A stretch of DNA of 33,682 bases from assembly GCF_004354015.1 (NCBI RefSeq), contig NZ_SMRU01000042.1, forward strand, positions 1 to 33,682. Direction: 5' to 3'. The stretch's first letter is position 1; each line of letters opens with the position of its first letter. Shown piece after piece: positions 1 to 6,999 of this stretch. Origin of the DNA: Arthrobacter terricola. GTDB taxonomy: Bacteria; Actinomycetota; Actinomycetes; Actinomycetales; Micrococcaceae. The position numbers were made by a program, and so were the translations under genes. Under the pieces are notes generated by a model, which saw only the letters and a list, made by a program, of their open reading frames with translations, searched no databases and had not been told where the DNA came from.

Positions 1-243
1 GTCCTGATCATGCAGCCCGGCAATCCCTGCGGACTCGTACCGGCTGCGCCACCCTATGACCGTCGTCCGTGTCGCCCCGACACGCTCGGCGATCACGGTG
101 TTCGACAGCCCCTCCGCGGCCAGCAGCACGATCCGCGCCCGCTGGGCGAGTCCCGCCCGTCCCGCCGAGGACCTGGACAGACGATTCAACGCCTCAAAAT
201 CACCATCACGAAGACCCAGGGCAGCAGCAGGACGATTGGCCAT
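1..243 (-). CDS. IS630-family transposase, N-terminal part (cut by window edge)
   Basis: The reverse strand reads an open frame from ATG at 243 to the window edge, 81 codons without a stop. It contains a helix-turn-helix typical of IS630 transposases: an RARIVLLAAEGLSN stretch, then VIAERVGATRTTVIGWRSRY at about residues 54-73. That architecture (DNA-binding domain first, DDE catalytic domain later) fits the family; the catalytic part lies outside the window, so whether the gene is intact cannot be judged. Its role would be cut-and-paste transposition into TA dinucleotides. It faces away from the ABC cluster that begins 100 bp to its right. The family assignment comes from motif recognition alone. 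Confidence 0.8.
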   Translation of the reverse strand, partial: MANRPAAALGLRDGDFEALNRLSRSSAGRAGLAQRARIVLLAAEGLSNTVIAERVGATRTTVIGWRSRYESAGIAGLHDQD

Positions 244-296
244 AACCAATCCTCCCAAACACCCAAACGTCTAGCTATTAACGACACGCGACACTA
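1..296 (-). mobile_element. End of an IS630-like insertion sequence
   Basis: The element carries the transposase start and about 50 bp of non-coding DNA between the start codon and its presumed outer end. IS630 elements duplicate a TA target. A TA at 295-296, next to a GTGTCGCGTGTCG-type sequence (reverse strand, 294-282), is the likeliest terminus. The opposite end is outside the window, so the terminal inverted repeat cannot be confirmed. Confidence 0.5.
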
Positions 297-307
297 GGTT
301 CTCCCTA

Positions 308-325
308 CCGGACAGCAGCGTCCGG
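308..325. terminator. Small GC-rich hairpin between the IS end and the ABC cluster
   Basis: CCGGAC and GTCCGG form a perfect 6-bp stem around a 6-nt loop. There is no T-tract, so termination is only one option; it could equally be a 5' leader hairpin of the downstream small ORF, whose ribosome binding site follows at about 336-341. Confidence 0.3.
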
Positions 326-346
326 GCTGAAAATTGGGGAAATTGA

Positions 347-433
347 ATGAATCGGAACATTGCTACGCGTGCGGTCAAAAGGCGGCGGATGAACTACGCC
401 AACATCACCTCCTACGGGTGGGCTCGGGTGTAA
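347..433 (+). CDS. Small ORF (28 aa), candidate leader peptide
   Basis: ATG at 347 follows a good purine-rich ribosome binding site (GGGGAAA, about 336-342) and reads 28 codons to TAA at 431-433. The product is basic in its first half (ATRAVKRR) and ends SYGWARV. The stop codon abuts the TTG proposed as start of the lipoprotein gene (434), which itself lacks a good ribosome binding site. Translational coupling would explain both facts. No family is recognised. It may also be the 3' remnant of a gene cut by the neighbouring insertion sequence, although the well-placed ribosome binding site argues for a start here. Confidence 0.4.
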   Translation: MNRNIATRAVKRRRMNYANITSYGWARV

Positions 434-1060
434 TTGAACGTGCCTGGAAGCTGGTATCTGCGCCTAGCTGCTCTGTGGTTCTCCGTGATTGCATTGTTGA
501 TTGCCGGTTGCTCGAGCGGGGATAAGGGTGTTCAGGCGGTCGGCCCAGGCCCGCAAGGAGTGGACGCTCCAACGTTCACCGGGCCTTGGGCAGACTACTT
601 CCGTTCGGCCTATTCGACGGCCACAACCGACCTGCAGAGGACTATTTTGTCGGATGGAAAAATTACCGACCAAGAGAACCAGGAAGTAAGGAACGCATTC
701 GTTTCCTGCATGGCGGCTTTCGATATTCGGGTTGAACTTCAAGAATACGATTCCACCAAATCAATCGCACCGACCGGGATGACCGATGCGAAATACGATG
801 AACTAAGCAGAGACTGCCGGGCCCGTACGTCTGGCCAGATTTCAGGACTCTATTTCCAGATCAACAGAAATCCCGAAAACAGGGACGAGTCCGCCATTAT
901 GGCCGAATGTCTTTCGCGAAAGGGCTTGGTTGAACGAAACTACTCTGCGAAAGACTATGAGGCGGCATCTGGCGACCAGAATTTCCCTTTCGATGCTGCT
1001 GATCCGAGGTTCCGCGCCTGCGGCCTGGATCCCCTCAATCGTGAAGAAGCCATGCCGTGA
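434..1060 (+). CDS. Putative lipoprotein, first gene of the adaptor/ABC cluster
   Basis: A 208-residue protein with a lipoprotein signal: short N-terminus, hydrophobic core LAALWFSVIALL and lipobox IAGC with the acylated Cys at residue 26, followed by a Ser/Gly linker. It should be exported and anchored to the outer face of the membrane. The rest is polar, with three further Cys (in SCMAAF, ECLSRKG and RACGLDP contexts, plus one in SRDCRART) that could form disulfides. No known domain is recognised. TTG at 434 abuts the stop of the upstream small ORF; GTG at 440 is an alternative start. The stop overlaps the next gene by 4 nt (GTGA), so it is probably cotranscribed with the adaptor, ATPase and permease. 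Codon use is visibly more AT-rich than in genes further right. The cargo or partner is unknown. Confidence 0.7.
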   Translation: MNVPGSWYLRLAALWFSVIALLIAGCSSGDKGVQAVGPGPQGVDAPTFTGPWADYFRSAYSTATTDLQRTILSDGKITDQENQEVRNAFVSCMAAFDIRVELQEYDSTKSIAPTGMTDAKYDELSRDCRARTSGQISGLYFQINRNPENRDESAIMAECLSRKGLVERNYSAKDYEAASGDQNFPFDAADPRFRACGLDPLNREEAMP

Positions 1061-2109
1061 AGCAGCGGAGGTTTAACTTCGGGAATTGGACGTCGTTGAG
1101 AGGCGTCGCTGTGGCGGCCCTTCTCACGAGCGCACTGGCGTTCGTCCTTGGACTCGCTATGGCTCCGGCCGGGGCGCCGTCATCGCTTGAGCGACAGATT
1201 CCGGCGTCAACCGCTCCGGTCGCTGCGACTGACTTTAAGGATCCACGGACTGTCCAAGTCGTGGCCGAGCAGTCCGGACCGCGCAGTCTGATCGCGGGGC
1301 TCAGTGGAACCATCACCTCGTCCGCTTGTACCCAGGGCGGCCTGATCCGTTCGGGCACGTCCACTTTTGCAATTGACGGGGAACCGCTAATCAACCTCGC
1401 GACGAAGACGCCATTGTGGCGCGACTTGCGCCTCGGCGACTCCGGCGACGACGTTCGCGCGCTCCAGGCTGAGCTCAATCAGCTTGGATATGTTGCTGGA
1501 ACAACGGCAACGGTCTCTGCCGAGATGTTCGAGGCACATGTCGCTCTGGCTGCTTCCCTCGGCGCGCGACCTGATCGCTCCGTCATCGAGAGAAGCAAGT
1601 ACACCTGGCTCCCTGACCGGGAGCAGGCCGTGCTCAAGTGCGCTGTATCGGTGGGATCCGTCGTGAACCAGGGCCAAGGCATTGCGGAACTTCCGCCACA
1701 GGTTACCGGAGCAAGAATCGCTAATCTTCCGCAAACTCTGGCCCCAGGCGAACGCACCCTGCTGATCGACGCCTCGAATTTTCCGACCGCGGTGGACGGC
1801 AGGATTTCGGATGGGGTTCTCCTCAACAAGATGGCAAGGACGCCCAGTTTCGCTGCATCACAGGGTTCTGAACGTCCGGGAGTTTTCACCGCGCGCTACG
1901 AACTTGCACAACCCGCCAGGGTGCTTGGAGTTCCGCCCGGAGCCATCTTCAGCATTAGTGCGGCCGGTGGCTGCATATCGTCCAGCAAGGAGGTCCATCG
2001 GGTGACCATTCTCGGTTCCCAGCTTGGCATTACGTATGTTTCCGGTAATGCCCTCGATGCCGTCCGGGAAATAGATCTCAAACCGGCACAAAACCAACCG
2101 TGCGTGTGA
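1057..2109 (+). CDS. Membrane-anchored adaptor with peptidoglycan-binding domain (MacA-like role inferred)
   Basis: 350 residues. One N-terminal membrane anchor (about 14-37, VAVAALLTSALAFVLGLAMA) leaves the rest outside the cell. A PG_binding_1-type motif lies at about 123-145 (LRLGDSGDDVRALQAELNQL), the usual signature for binding peptidoglycan. The flanking segments, including SGTITS and a VGSVVNQGQGIAEL stretch, resemble the beta-barrel/lipoyl parts of efflux adaptors, so a MacA-like periplasmic-adaptor job adapted to a Gram-positive wall is the best guess. GTG start at 1057 overlaps the lipoprotein stop by 4 nt. The 3' end overlaps the ATPase gene by 10 nt. The domain call is good; the transport role is inferred from gene order. 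Confidence 0.7.
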   Translation: MKQRRFNFGNWTSLRGVAVAALLTSALAFVLGLAMAPAGAPSSLERQIPASTAPVAATDFKDPRTVQVVAEQSGPRSLIAGLSGTITSSACTQGGLIRSGTSTFAIDGEPLINLATKTPLWRDLRLGDSGDDVRALQAELNQLGYVAGTTATVSAEMFEAHVALAASLGARPDRSVIERSKYTWLPDREQAVLKCAVSVGSVVNQGQGIAELPPQVTGARIANLPQTLAPGERTLLIDASNFPTAVDGRISDGVLLNKMARTPSFAASQGSERPGVFTARYELAQPARVLGVPPGAIFSISAAGGCISSSKEVHRVTILGSQLGITYVSGNALDAVREIDLKPAQNQPCV

Positions 2110-2705
2110 GGCTTGAACATGTCGGCTGTGGCTTCGACGCGCTGCCACCGCTGTTCGAGGATCTCAACTACGATTTCCGTCCCGGCGACAAATACGCGCT
2201 TACCGGTCCGTCAGGGTCTGGCAAAAGCACCTTATTGAGCATCATCGCGGGCTGGATGGAGCCCACATCAGGGCGGGTCGCCCGTGATGGCATTAACCGG
2301 ATTTCGTGGGTGTTCCAGAATCCCCATGGAGTTGGTCCACGCTCGGCGTTGGATCACGTAGCACTGCCGCTCCTCGCACAGGGGCTTCGGAGGACTGATG
2401 CTGAGGCCAAGGCGTTGGCACTGATGGATTCCGTCGATCTGGGGTCGATCGCACACCGCCCTTTTCGCCAGCTTTCCGGCGGCGAAGCCCAACGTTTGTT
2501 GCTCGCCCGAGCCATCGCCGCGGATCCGCAACTGCTTCTGGTCGATGAACCTACCGCACAGTTGGATCGCCATACCGGGGAATCCGTGAATTCGGCGCTT
2601 GAAGCGATCTCTGCCCGTGGCACGATCATTATTGTTGCTACTCACGACCCCGCAACCCGCGAAGCCTGCACTCACGTCCTTGACCTGGGGAAACACCGAA
2701 AATGA
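2100..2705 (+). CDS. ABC transporter ATP-binding protein (MacB/LolD type)
   Basis: 201 residues, short but with every core ABC motif: Walker A GPSGSGKST (36-44), Q-loop in VFQNPHGVG, signature LSGGEAQR (about 126-133), Walker B LLLVDEPT (about 145-152) and the switch His in ATHDP (about 180-184). It would hydrolyse ATP on the cytoplasmic side to drive the adjacent FtsX/MacB-like permease, which probably works as a dimer. GTG start at 2100 overlaps the adaptor gene by 10 nt; the stop overlaps the permease start as ATGA. This class powers mechanotransmission (MacB, LolCDE, FtsEX) or peptide/antibiotic export; the substrate here is not identifiable from sequence. Confidence 0.92.
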   Translation: MRVRLEHVGCGFDALPPLFEDLNYDFRPGDKYALTGPSGSGKSTLLSIIAGWMEPTSGRVARDGINRISWVFQNPHGVGPRSALDHVALPLLAQGLRRTDAEAKALALMDSVDLGSIAHRPFRQLSGGEAQRLLLARAIAADPQLLLVDEPTAQLDRHTGESVNSALEAISARGTIIIVATHDPATREACTHVLDLGKHRK

Positions 2706-3793
2706 ACATCGCGGAGGTTTTCAGCGAGGCGTGGAGGAACATTACGTCAGGAGCATCGCGTGCCGTCTGGTTCGCGTTGGCCTTGGCCATCCCGGCCTCG
2801 GGACTTGGGCTTGCAGACATCATTGCCACCCAGTCGCTCATTTCAGCGGCGAACTCCTACAAGGAATCGGGAGCGGACGTCATCACCCTAGTCGCTGCCG
2901 GGGCGATTGACGGCGAGAAGTGCGAACGGTTGTCCGAACTGCCCGGAGTTGCGGCCGCCGGCGCCCTCCGGGCGGCTCCGGATACCCCGCTTCTTGCATT
3001 ACCGGGATCCCCCGTGCCGACTAAGGAAATCACTAATGGATTGCCATCCGTTCTTGGCGCGCAGGTTCGTGGCGACGGTGGAATGGTTGTTTCCGATGAA
3101 CTTGCCAAGGAGCTGAACGTGGGTCCCCTTGCCGTGGACCGGAATCAAGGGATCGCGACAGCACACGGGACGGCCAAGGTTGACGGGACTTACGACTATC
3201 CCGCAGATGGCCGTCGCGCCGGCTTTGCATATGGCCTCCTTTCGCCGGTCCCTGCGGGCGGAGGCGCTTTTGACGAATGCTGGGTCCGCTCTTGGCCGCC
3301 GTCCCCCGAAATGCGGATGCTCATTCGATTGTCGCTGATTCCGGGAGCAGGTGAGCCAAACGCCGACCCACCCGTAGTCAGCCAGCTGAATACGCGAAAG
3401 GGGACGGAATTTGATGGCGCTGCCAGGTTTGAACAGCGCGTGACGCGGTTTGGCGCAATGGCGGCACTCGCCGTCGGAATGGTTTTGGGTTATTTTTCCG
3501 TGCGTTCCAGGCGTCTGGAGCTTGCCTCCGCTAAGCACAGCGGGGTCACGGCAGCCACTCAGCGGTTGCAGGTCGGCATTGAACATGCGGTAGTGGCACT
3601 GATGGCGTGGATCCTTGCCATGCCAATGATCATCTATGCCGCAAGGTCTGCCGGATTGCCGGATTTGCCGGTCATGGTGGTTCTGGGGACGAAGCCTGTG
3701 CTTGTCGCTGCTCCGGCTTTCATTATTGGCGCAATAGCCGGAGCTGCAACGATTCGAGAGAAGCAACTCTTCCGCTATTTCAGCAACAGATGA
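2702..3793 (+). CDS. ABC transporter permease, FtsX/MacB-like
   Basis: 363 residues with the MacB-type layout: one N-terminal membrane helix (about 20-42), a long extracellular domain (about 45-245), then three helices near 250-268, 297-314 and 333-350. The extracellular domain has single Cys residues in GEKCERLSELPG and DECWVRSW that could pair. It is one four-helix half-transporter, so a homodimer with two ATPase copies is expected. The start ATG at 2702 overlaps the ATPase stop (ATGA). The end lies 22 nt before a 64-bp palindromic repeat that may act as its terminator. The substrate is unknown; together with the lipoprotein and the wall-binding adaptor it could export, sense or act on cell-envelope molecules. 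Confidence 0.8.
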   Translation: MNIAEVFSEAWRNITSGASRAVWFALALAIPASGLGLADIIATQSLISAANSYKESGADVITLVAAGAIDGEKCERLSELPGVAAAGALRAAPDTPLLALPGSPVPTKEITNGLPSVLGAQVRGDGGMVVSDELAKELNVGPLAVDRNQGIATAHGTAKVDGTYDYPADGRRAGFAYGLLSPVPAGGGAFDECWVRSWPPSPEMRMLIRLSLIPGAGEPNADPPVVSQLNTRKGTEFDGAARFEQRVTRFGAMAALAVGMVLGYFSVRSRRLELASAKHSGVTAATQRLQVGIEHAVVALMAWILAMPMIIYAARSAGLPDLPVMVVLGTKPVLVAAPAFIIGAIAGAATIREKQLFRYFSNR

Positions 3794-3815
3794 CCCAATC
3801 GGCCCCTGAACGTTT

Positions 3816-3879
3816 GAGTTTGTGTACAGATCACACCCCTTAAGATTCGTTTTAAGGGGTGTGATCTGTACACAAACTC
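3816..3879. repeat. 64-bp palindromic repeat, copy 1 (perfect 28-bp arms)
   Basis: Two exactly complementary 28-nt arms (3816-3843 and 3852-3879) flank an 8-nt loop GATTCGTT. The ends are GAGTTTGTGTACA and its complement, shared by all four copies in the window (others at 22029, 27264, 31637). It lies 22 nt after the permease stop and ends directly before the photolyase ribosome binding site, so it would be in the 5' leader of any photolyase message starting upstream. TTAA flanks the loop on both sides. There is no T-tract. Confidence 0.9.
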
Positions 3880-3888
3880 GGAGGGGGA

Positions 3889-5292
3889 ATGGTGAAGCCG
3901 TCGATTGCGTGGTTCCGGGACGATCTCCGCGTCACCGATAATCCAGCCTTGCGGGCAGCGGTCGACGACGGCGGGGCGGTTGCGCTCTATGTCCTTGACG
4001 AAGAATCGCTGGGCATCAGGCCGCTCGGGGGAGCCTCCCGCTGGTGGCTGCACCATTCCTTGCTGGCCCTTCGCGAAGACCTCGCCTCTTTGGGCATTCC
4101 GCTCCTTTTGCGCCGCGGCCCGGCAGACGCCGTCGTTCGCGAAACCACGACGGCGCTCGGCGCCGGCGGGCTCTACTGGAACCGGCGGTACGGCGAAGCG
4201 GAGCGAACGCTCGACGCCGGCATCAAGGCTTGGGCGGGCGCGTCCGGTGTGCATGCGAAGAGTTTCCAGGCCTCGTTGCTGCATGAACCGTGGGACGTGA
4301 CAACCAAGCAGGGCGGGCCATTCAAAGTTTTCACGCCCTTTTGGCGCACTGTGTCCGCAAGGGACTTCCGCGATCCTTGGGACGCCCCGGAGTGTGGCCG
4401 GGGATTCTCCGGACGGCTCCCGGACCAGGAAGAGTTGGACGCTTGGGGATTGCTTCCCCAGTCACCGGATTGGTCCGCCGGGCTAGCTGAATACTGGCAA
4501 CCGGGGAGGGCCCAGGCCCACGAATTGCTTGAGGATTTCCTGGAGCAAGGCGTGGCAGACTATTCCGTGAACCGTGACCGCCCGGATTTGCCCGGCAGCA
4601 GCAGGCTTTCCCCCTTCCTGCGCTGGGGCCAGCTCAGTCCGTTCGAGGTGTGGCACGCCCAGCAACGCCGGCGCCGGGAACTCGGCGATGGAAATGCCGT
4701 CTTTGCCACGGAACTCGGGTGGCGCGAATTCTGCTGGCACCAGTATTTCCACCACCCGGACTTGGCGACAGCCAACCTGAGGCCCGGCTTCGACCACTAC
4801 CCTTGGGCGTGGCCGGAGCTGGACGGCCCGGGCAAGAAGGGTCCGGAAAAGAGCGGCCACAGATCTGCCGACGCCACGCTCCTCCGTGCCTGGCGGGAAG
4901 GCAAAACAGGTTTCCCTTTGGTGGACGCAGGTCAGCGGCAATTGTGGCGCACGGGATGGATGCACAACCGGGTTCGCATGGTGTCGGCGAGCCTGCTGGT
5001 GAAGAACCTCGGCATCCATTGGCAACTCGGCGAGCAGTGGTTCTGGGACACGCTGGTGGATGCCGATGCGGCGTCCAACCCTGCGAACTGGCAGTGGGTG
5101 GCCGGTTCGGGGGCCGATGCGTCGCCGTTCTTCAGGATCTTCAACCCGGAAACCCAGGCCAGGAAATTCGACCCCCACGGCAAGTATGTGGCCGAGTGGA
5201 TTCCCGAAATCGCCACGCCGGACTACCCACAGCCCGTGGTGGACCTGAAGGCCTCCCGCCAGGAAGCGCTGGACGCCTATGGGTCGCTCTGA
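3889..5292 (+). CDS. phr: Deoxyribodipyrimidine photo-lyase (class I CPD photolyase)
   Basis: 467 residues, normal length for class I photolyases. It repairs UV-induced cyclobutane pyrimidine dimers in DNA using blue light, FAD and an antenna chromophore. The N-terminal alpha/beta antenna domain begins IAWFRDDLRVTDNPAL. The C-terminal FAD/DNA-binding domain contains WREFCWHQYFHH and, from about residue 340, FPLVDAGQRQLWRTGWMHNR followed by the WFWDTLVDADAASNPANWQW region, which holds the Asn and Trp residues around the flavin. This last block is typical of true photolyases. The ATG at 3889 follows GGAGGGGGA with ideal spacing; GTG at 3892 is possible. It stands alone between two unrelated operons, and the ribosome binding site touches palindromic repeat copy 1. 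Confidence 0.95.
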   Translation: MVKPSIAWFRDDLRVTDNPALRAAVDDGGAVALYVLDEESLGIRPLGGASRWWLHHSLLALREDLASLGIPLLLRRGPADAVVRETTTALGAGGLYWNRRYGEAERTLDAGIKAWAGASGVHAKSFQASLLHEPWDVTTKQGGPFKVFTPFWRTVSARDFRDPWDAPECGRGFSGRLPDQEELDAWGLLPQSPDWSAGLAEYWQPGRAQAHELLEDFLEQGVADYSVNRDRPDLPGSSRLSPFLRWGQLSPFEVWHAQQRRRRELGDGNAVFATELGWREFCWHQYFHHPDLATANLRPGFDHYPWAWPELDGPGKKGPEKSGHRSADATLLRAWREGKTGFPLVDAGQRQLWRTGWMHNRVRMVSASLLVKNLGIHWQLGEQWFWDTLVDADAASNPANWQWVAGSGADASPFFRIFNPETQARKFDPHGKYVAEWIPEIATPDYPQPVVDLKASRQEALDAYGSL

Positions 5293-5396
5293 GGCCCGCC
5301 TCGCGCCGGAACAGGCGCGCACAACCTGAGTTCCGACGTCGGGCGCGCCCGCTGCTGCCAGCGACCGGGCCACCACCGGACCCCTAGAAACTAGTA

Positions 5397-5413
5397 GGAA
5401 GTCCGAGTATATT
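5397..5413 (+). promoter_or_regulatory. 17-bp motif/promoter upstream of the valine operon
   Basis: GGAAGTCCGAGTATATT ends in a plausible -10 box (TATATT, 5408-5413) and starts with the partly palindromic core GGAxGTCC. An almost identical copy (15 of 17 bases) is upstream of the acyl-CoA synthetase operon at 12290-12274 on the reverse strand, at nearly the same distance from its start codon (86 versus 89 nt). An ATGTCC-N13-GGACAT inverted repeat follows at 5424-5448. The remainder of the 207-bp gap (5293-5499) shows only a CGGGCGCGCCCG palindrome near 5339-5350. Confidence 0.55.
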
Positions 5414-5499
5414 CGGGTTCAAGATGTCCCCGGGGCGCAGTCGGACATGTGCTTTCGAGGCTGTTGGCGGGCATTCACACATATGCAAAGGAGCATTCC

Positions 5500-6999
5500 A
5501 TGGTGCGCGAACTCTCCCACTACATTGACGGCCAAAGGGTCGATGGCACCTCAGGACGCTTCAGCGACGTCTACGATCCCTGCACGGGCGAAGTCCAGTC
5601 GAAGCTTCCGTTGGCCAGCGCGGACGAGGTCCGGAACGCGATCTCCAACGCCGAGAAAGGCCAGCTTGAATGGGCTGCCATGAACCCGCAGCGCCGTGCC
5701 CGAATCCTCTTGAAGTTTGTGGACCTGGTCAACGAGAACATGGACGAACTCGCCACGCTCCTCTCCTCGGAACACGGCAAGACCTTCCTCGACTCCAAAG
5801 GCGATATCCAGCGCGGCATCGAAGTGGTGGAATTCTCCGCCGGGGCGCCGCACTTGCTCAAGGGCGAGTTCTCGGACAGCGCAGGCCAAGGGATCGACGT
5901 TCATTCGCTCCGCCAGCCGCTCGGCGTCGTCGCTGGCATCACGCCGTTCAACTTCCCGGCAATGATCCCGCTGTGGAAATCCGGTCCCGCGCTCGCCGCT
6001 GGCAACGCCTTCATCCTCAAGCCGTCGGAGCGTGATCCGTCGGTGCCGCTGCGGCTCGCGGAACTTTTCACCGAGGCCGGGATGCCGAACGGCGTGTTCA
6101 ACGTCATCAATGGCGACAAGGAAGCCGTGGACACCCTCCTCGAGGATCGGCGCGTCAAGGCGATCGGATTCGTCGGATCCACGCCGATCGCCCAGTACAT
6201 CTACGCGACGGCAGCGGCCCACGGCAAGCGTGCGCAATGCTTTGGCGGCGCCAAGAACCACATGGTGATCATGCCCGACGCCGATCTAGACATGGCCGCC
6301 GACGCCCTGATCGGCTCCGGCTACGGCTCCGCGGGCGAACGCTGCATGGCCATCTCGGTAGCAGTGCCGGTTGGCCAGGAGACGGCTGACCAGCTCGTCG
6401 CCAAACTGGGCGAGCGGATCAAGGACCTGAAGGTCGGTCCCAGCATGGCCAAGGACTCGGATTTCGGCCCAGTGGTGGCAGCCTCCGCGAAAGAACGGAT
6501 CGAACGCTACATCCAGGCAGGGGTCGACGCCGGCGCTACCCTGGTCACCGATGGCCGCGGCGTCACCGTGGACGGCTACGAAGGCGGCTTCTGGGTTGGT
6601 CCCACCCTCTTCGACAACGTCACGAAGGACATGTCCATCTATAAGGACGAGATCTTTGGCCCGGTCCTGAGCGTCCTCCGCGCGGCCGACTATGAGGAAG
6701 CGCTGCGGCTCTGTTCGGAGCACGAGTTCGGCAACGGCGTCGCGATCTTCACGCGCGACGGCGACTCGGCCCGCGACTTCGCCAGCCGGGTGGAGGTAGG
6801 CATGGTGGGCGTCAACGTCCCGATTCCAGTACCGATCGCCTATTACACCTTCGGCGGCTGGAAGGCCTCCGGCTTCGGCGACCTCAACCAGCACGGCGCG
6901 GACGCCTTCCGCTTCTACACCAAGACCAAGACGGTCACCACCCGTTGGCCCTCCGGCATCCGCCAGGGCGCCAGCTTCGTGATGCCGGCCGGCAGCTGA
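5500..6999 (+). CDS. mmsA: Methylmalonate-semialdehyde dehydrogenase (CoA-acylating)
   Basis: 499 residues. It oxidises methylmalonate semialdehyde with NAD+ and CoA to propionyl-CoA and CO2, the last dedicated step of valine breakdown. Aldehyde dehydrogenase hallmarks: the nucleotide-binding FVGSTPIAQYIY segment, the catalytic Cys282 in AGERCMAISV, and GGAKNHMVIMPDAD, where this subfamily has Asn instead of the usual general-base Glu. The last feature separates CoA-acylating MMSDH from ordinary aldehyde dehydrogenases. ATG at 5500 is chosen because AAGGAG (5488-5493) sits 6 nt upstream; the longer frame from 5449 lacks such a site. First gene of a four-gene operon; its stop overlaps the next start by one base (TGATG). 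Confidence 0.93.
   Translation: MVRELSHYIDGQRVDGTSGRFSDVYDPCTGEVQSKLPLASADEVRNAISNAEKGQLEWAAMNPQRRARILLKFVDLVNENMDELATLLSSEHGKTFLDSKGDIQRGIEVVEFSAGAPHLLKGEFSDSAGQGIDVHSLRQPLGVVAGITPFNFPAMIPLWKSGPALAAGNAFILKPSERDPSVPLRLAELFTEAGMPNGVFNVINGDKEAVDTLLEDRRVKAIGFVGSTPIAQYIYATAAAHGKRAQCFGGAKNHMVIMPDADLDMAADALIGSGYGSAGERCMAISVAVPVGQETADQLVAKLGERIKDLKVGPSMAKDSDFGPVVAASAKERIERYIQAGVDAGATLVTDGRGVTVDGYEGGFWVGPTLFDNVTKDMSIYKDEIFGPVLSVLRAADYEEALRLCSEHEFGNGVAIFTRDGDSARDFASRVEVGMVGVNVPIPVPIAYYTFGGWKASGFGDLNQHGADAFRFYTKTKTVTTRWPSGIRQGASFVMPAGS

Noticed and set aside
334..525. 63-codon plus-strand frame starting at 334
   Set aside because: It overlaps the lipoprotein signal peptide in another frame and has a weaker ribosome binding site than the 28-aa ORF starting at 347.
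3816..3879. Reading the repeated palindromes as CRISPR repeats
   Set aside because: The copies are kilobases apart with genes between them, there are no spacers, and no cas genes are present.
3889..5292. Cryptochrome instead of photolyase
   Set aside because: The C-terminal domain keeps the photolyase-type WFWDTLVDADAASNP and WQWVAGSG blocks and there is no C-terminal extension.
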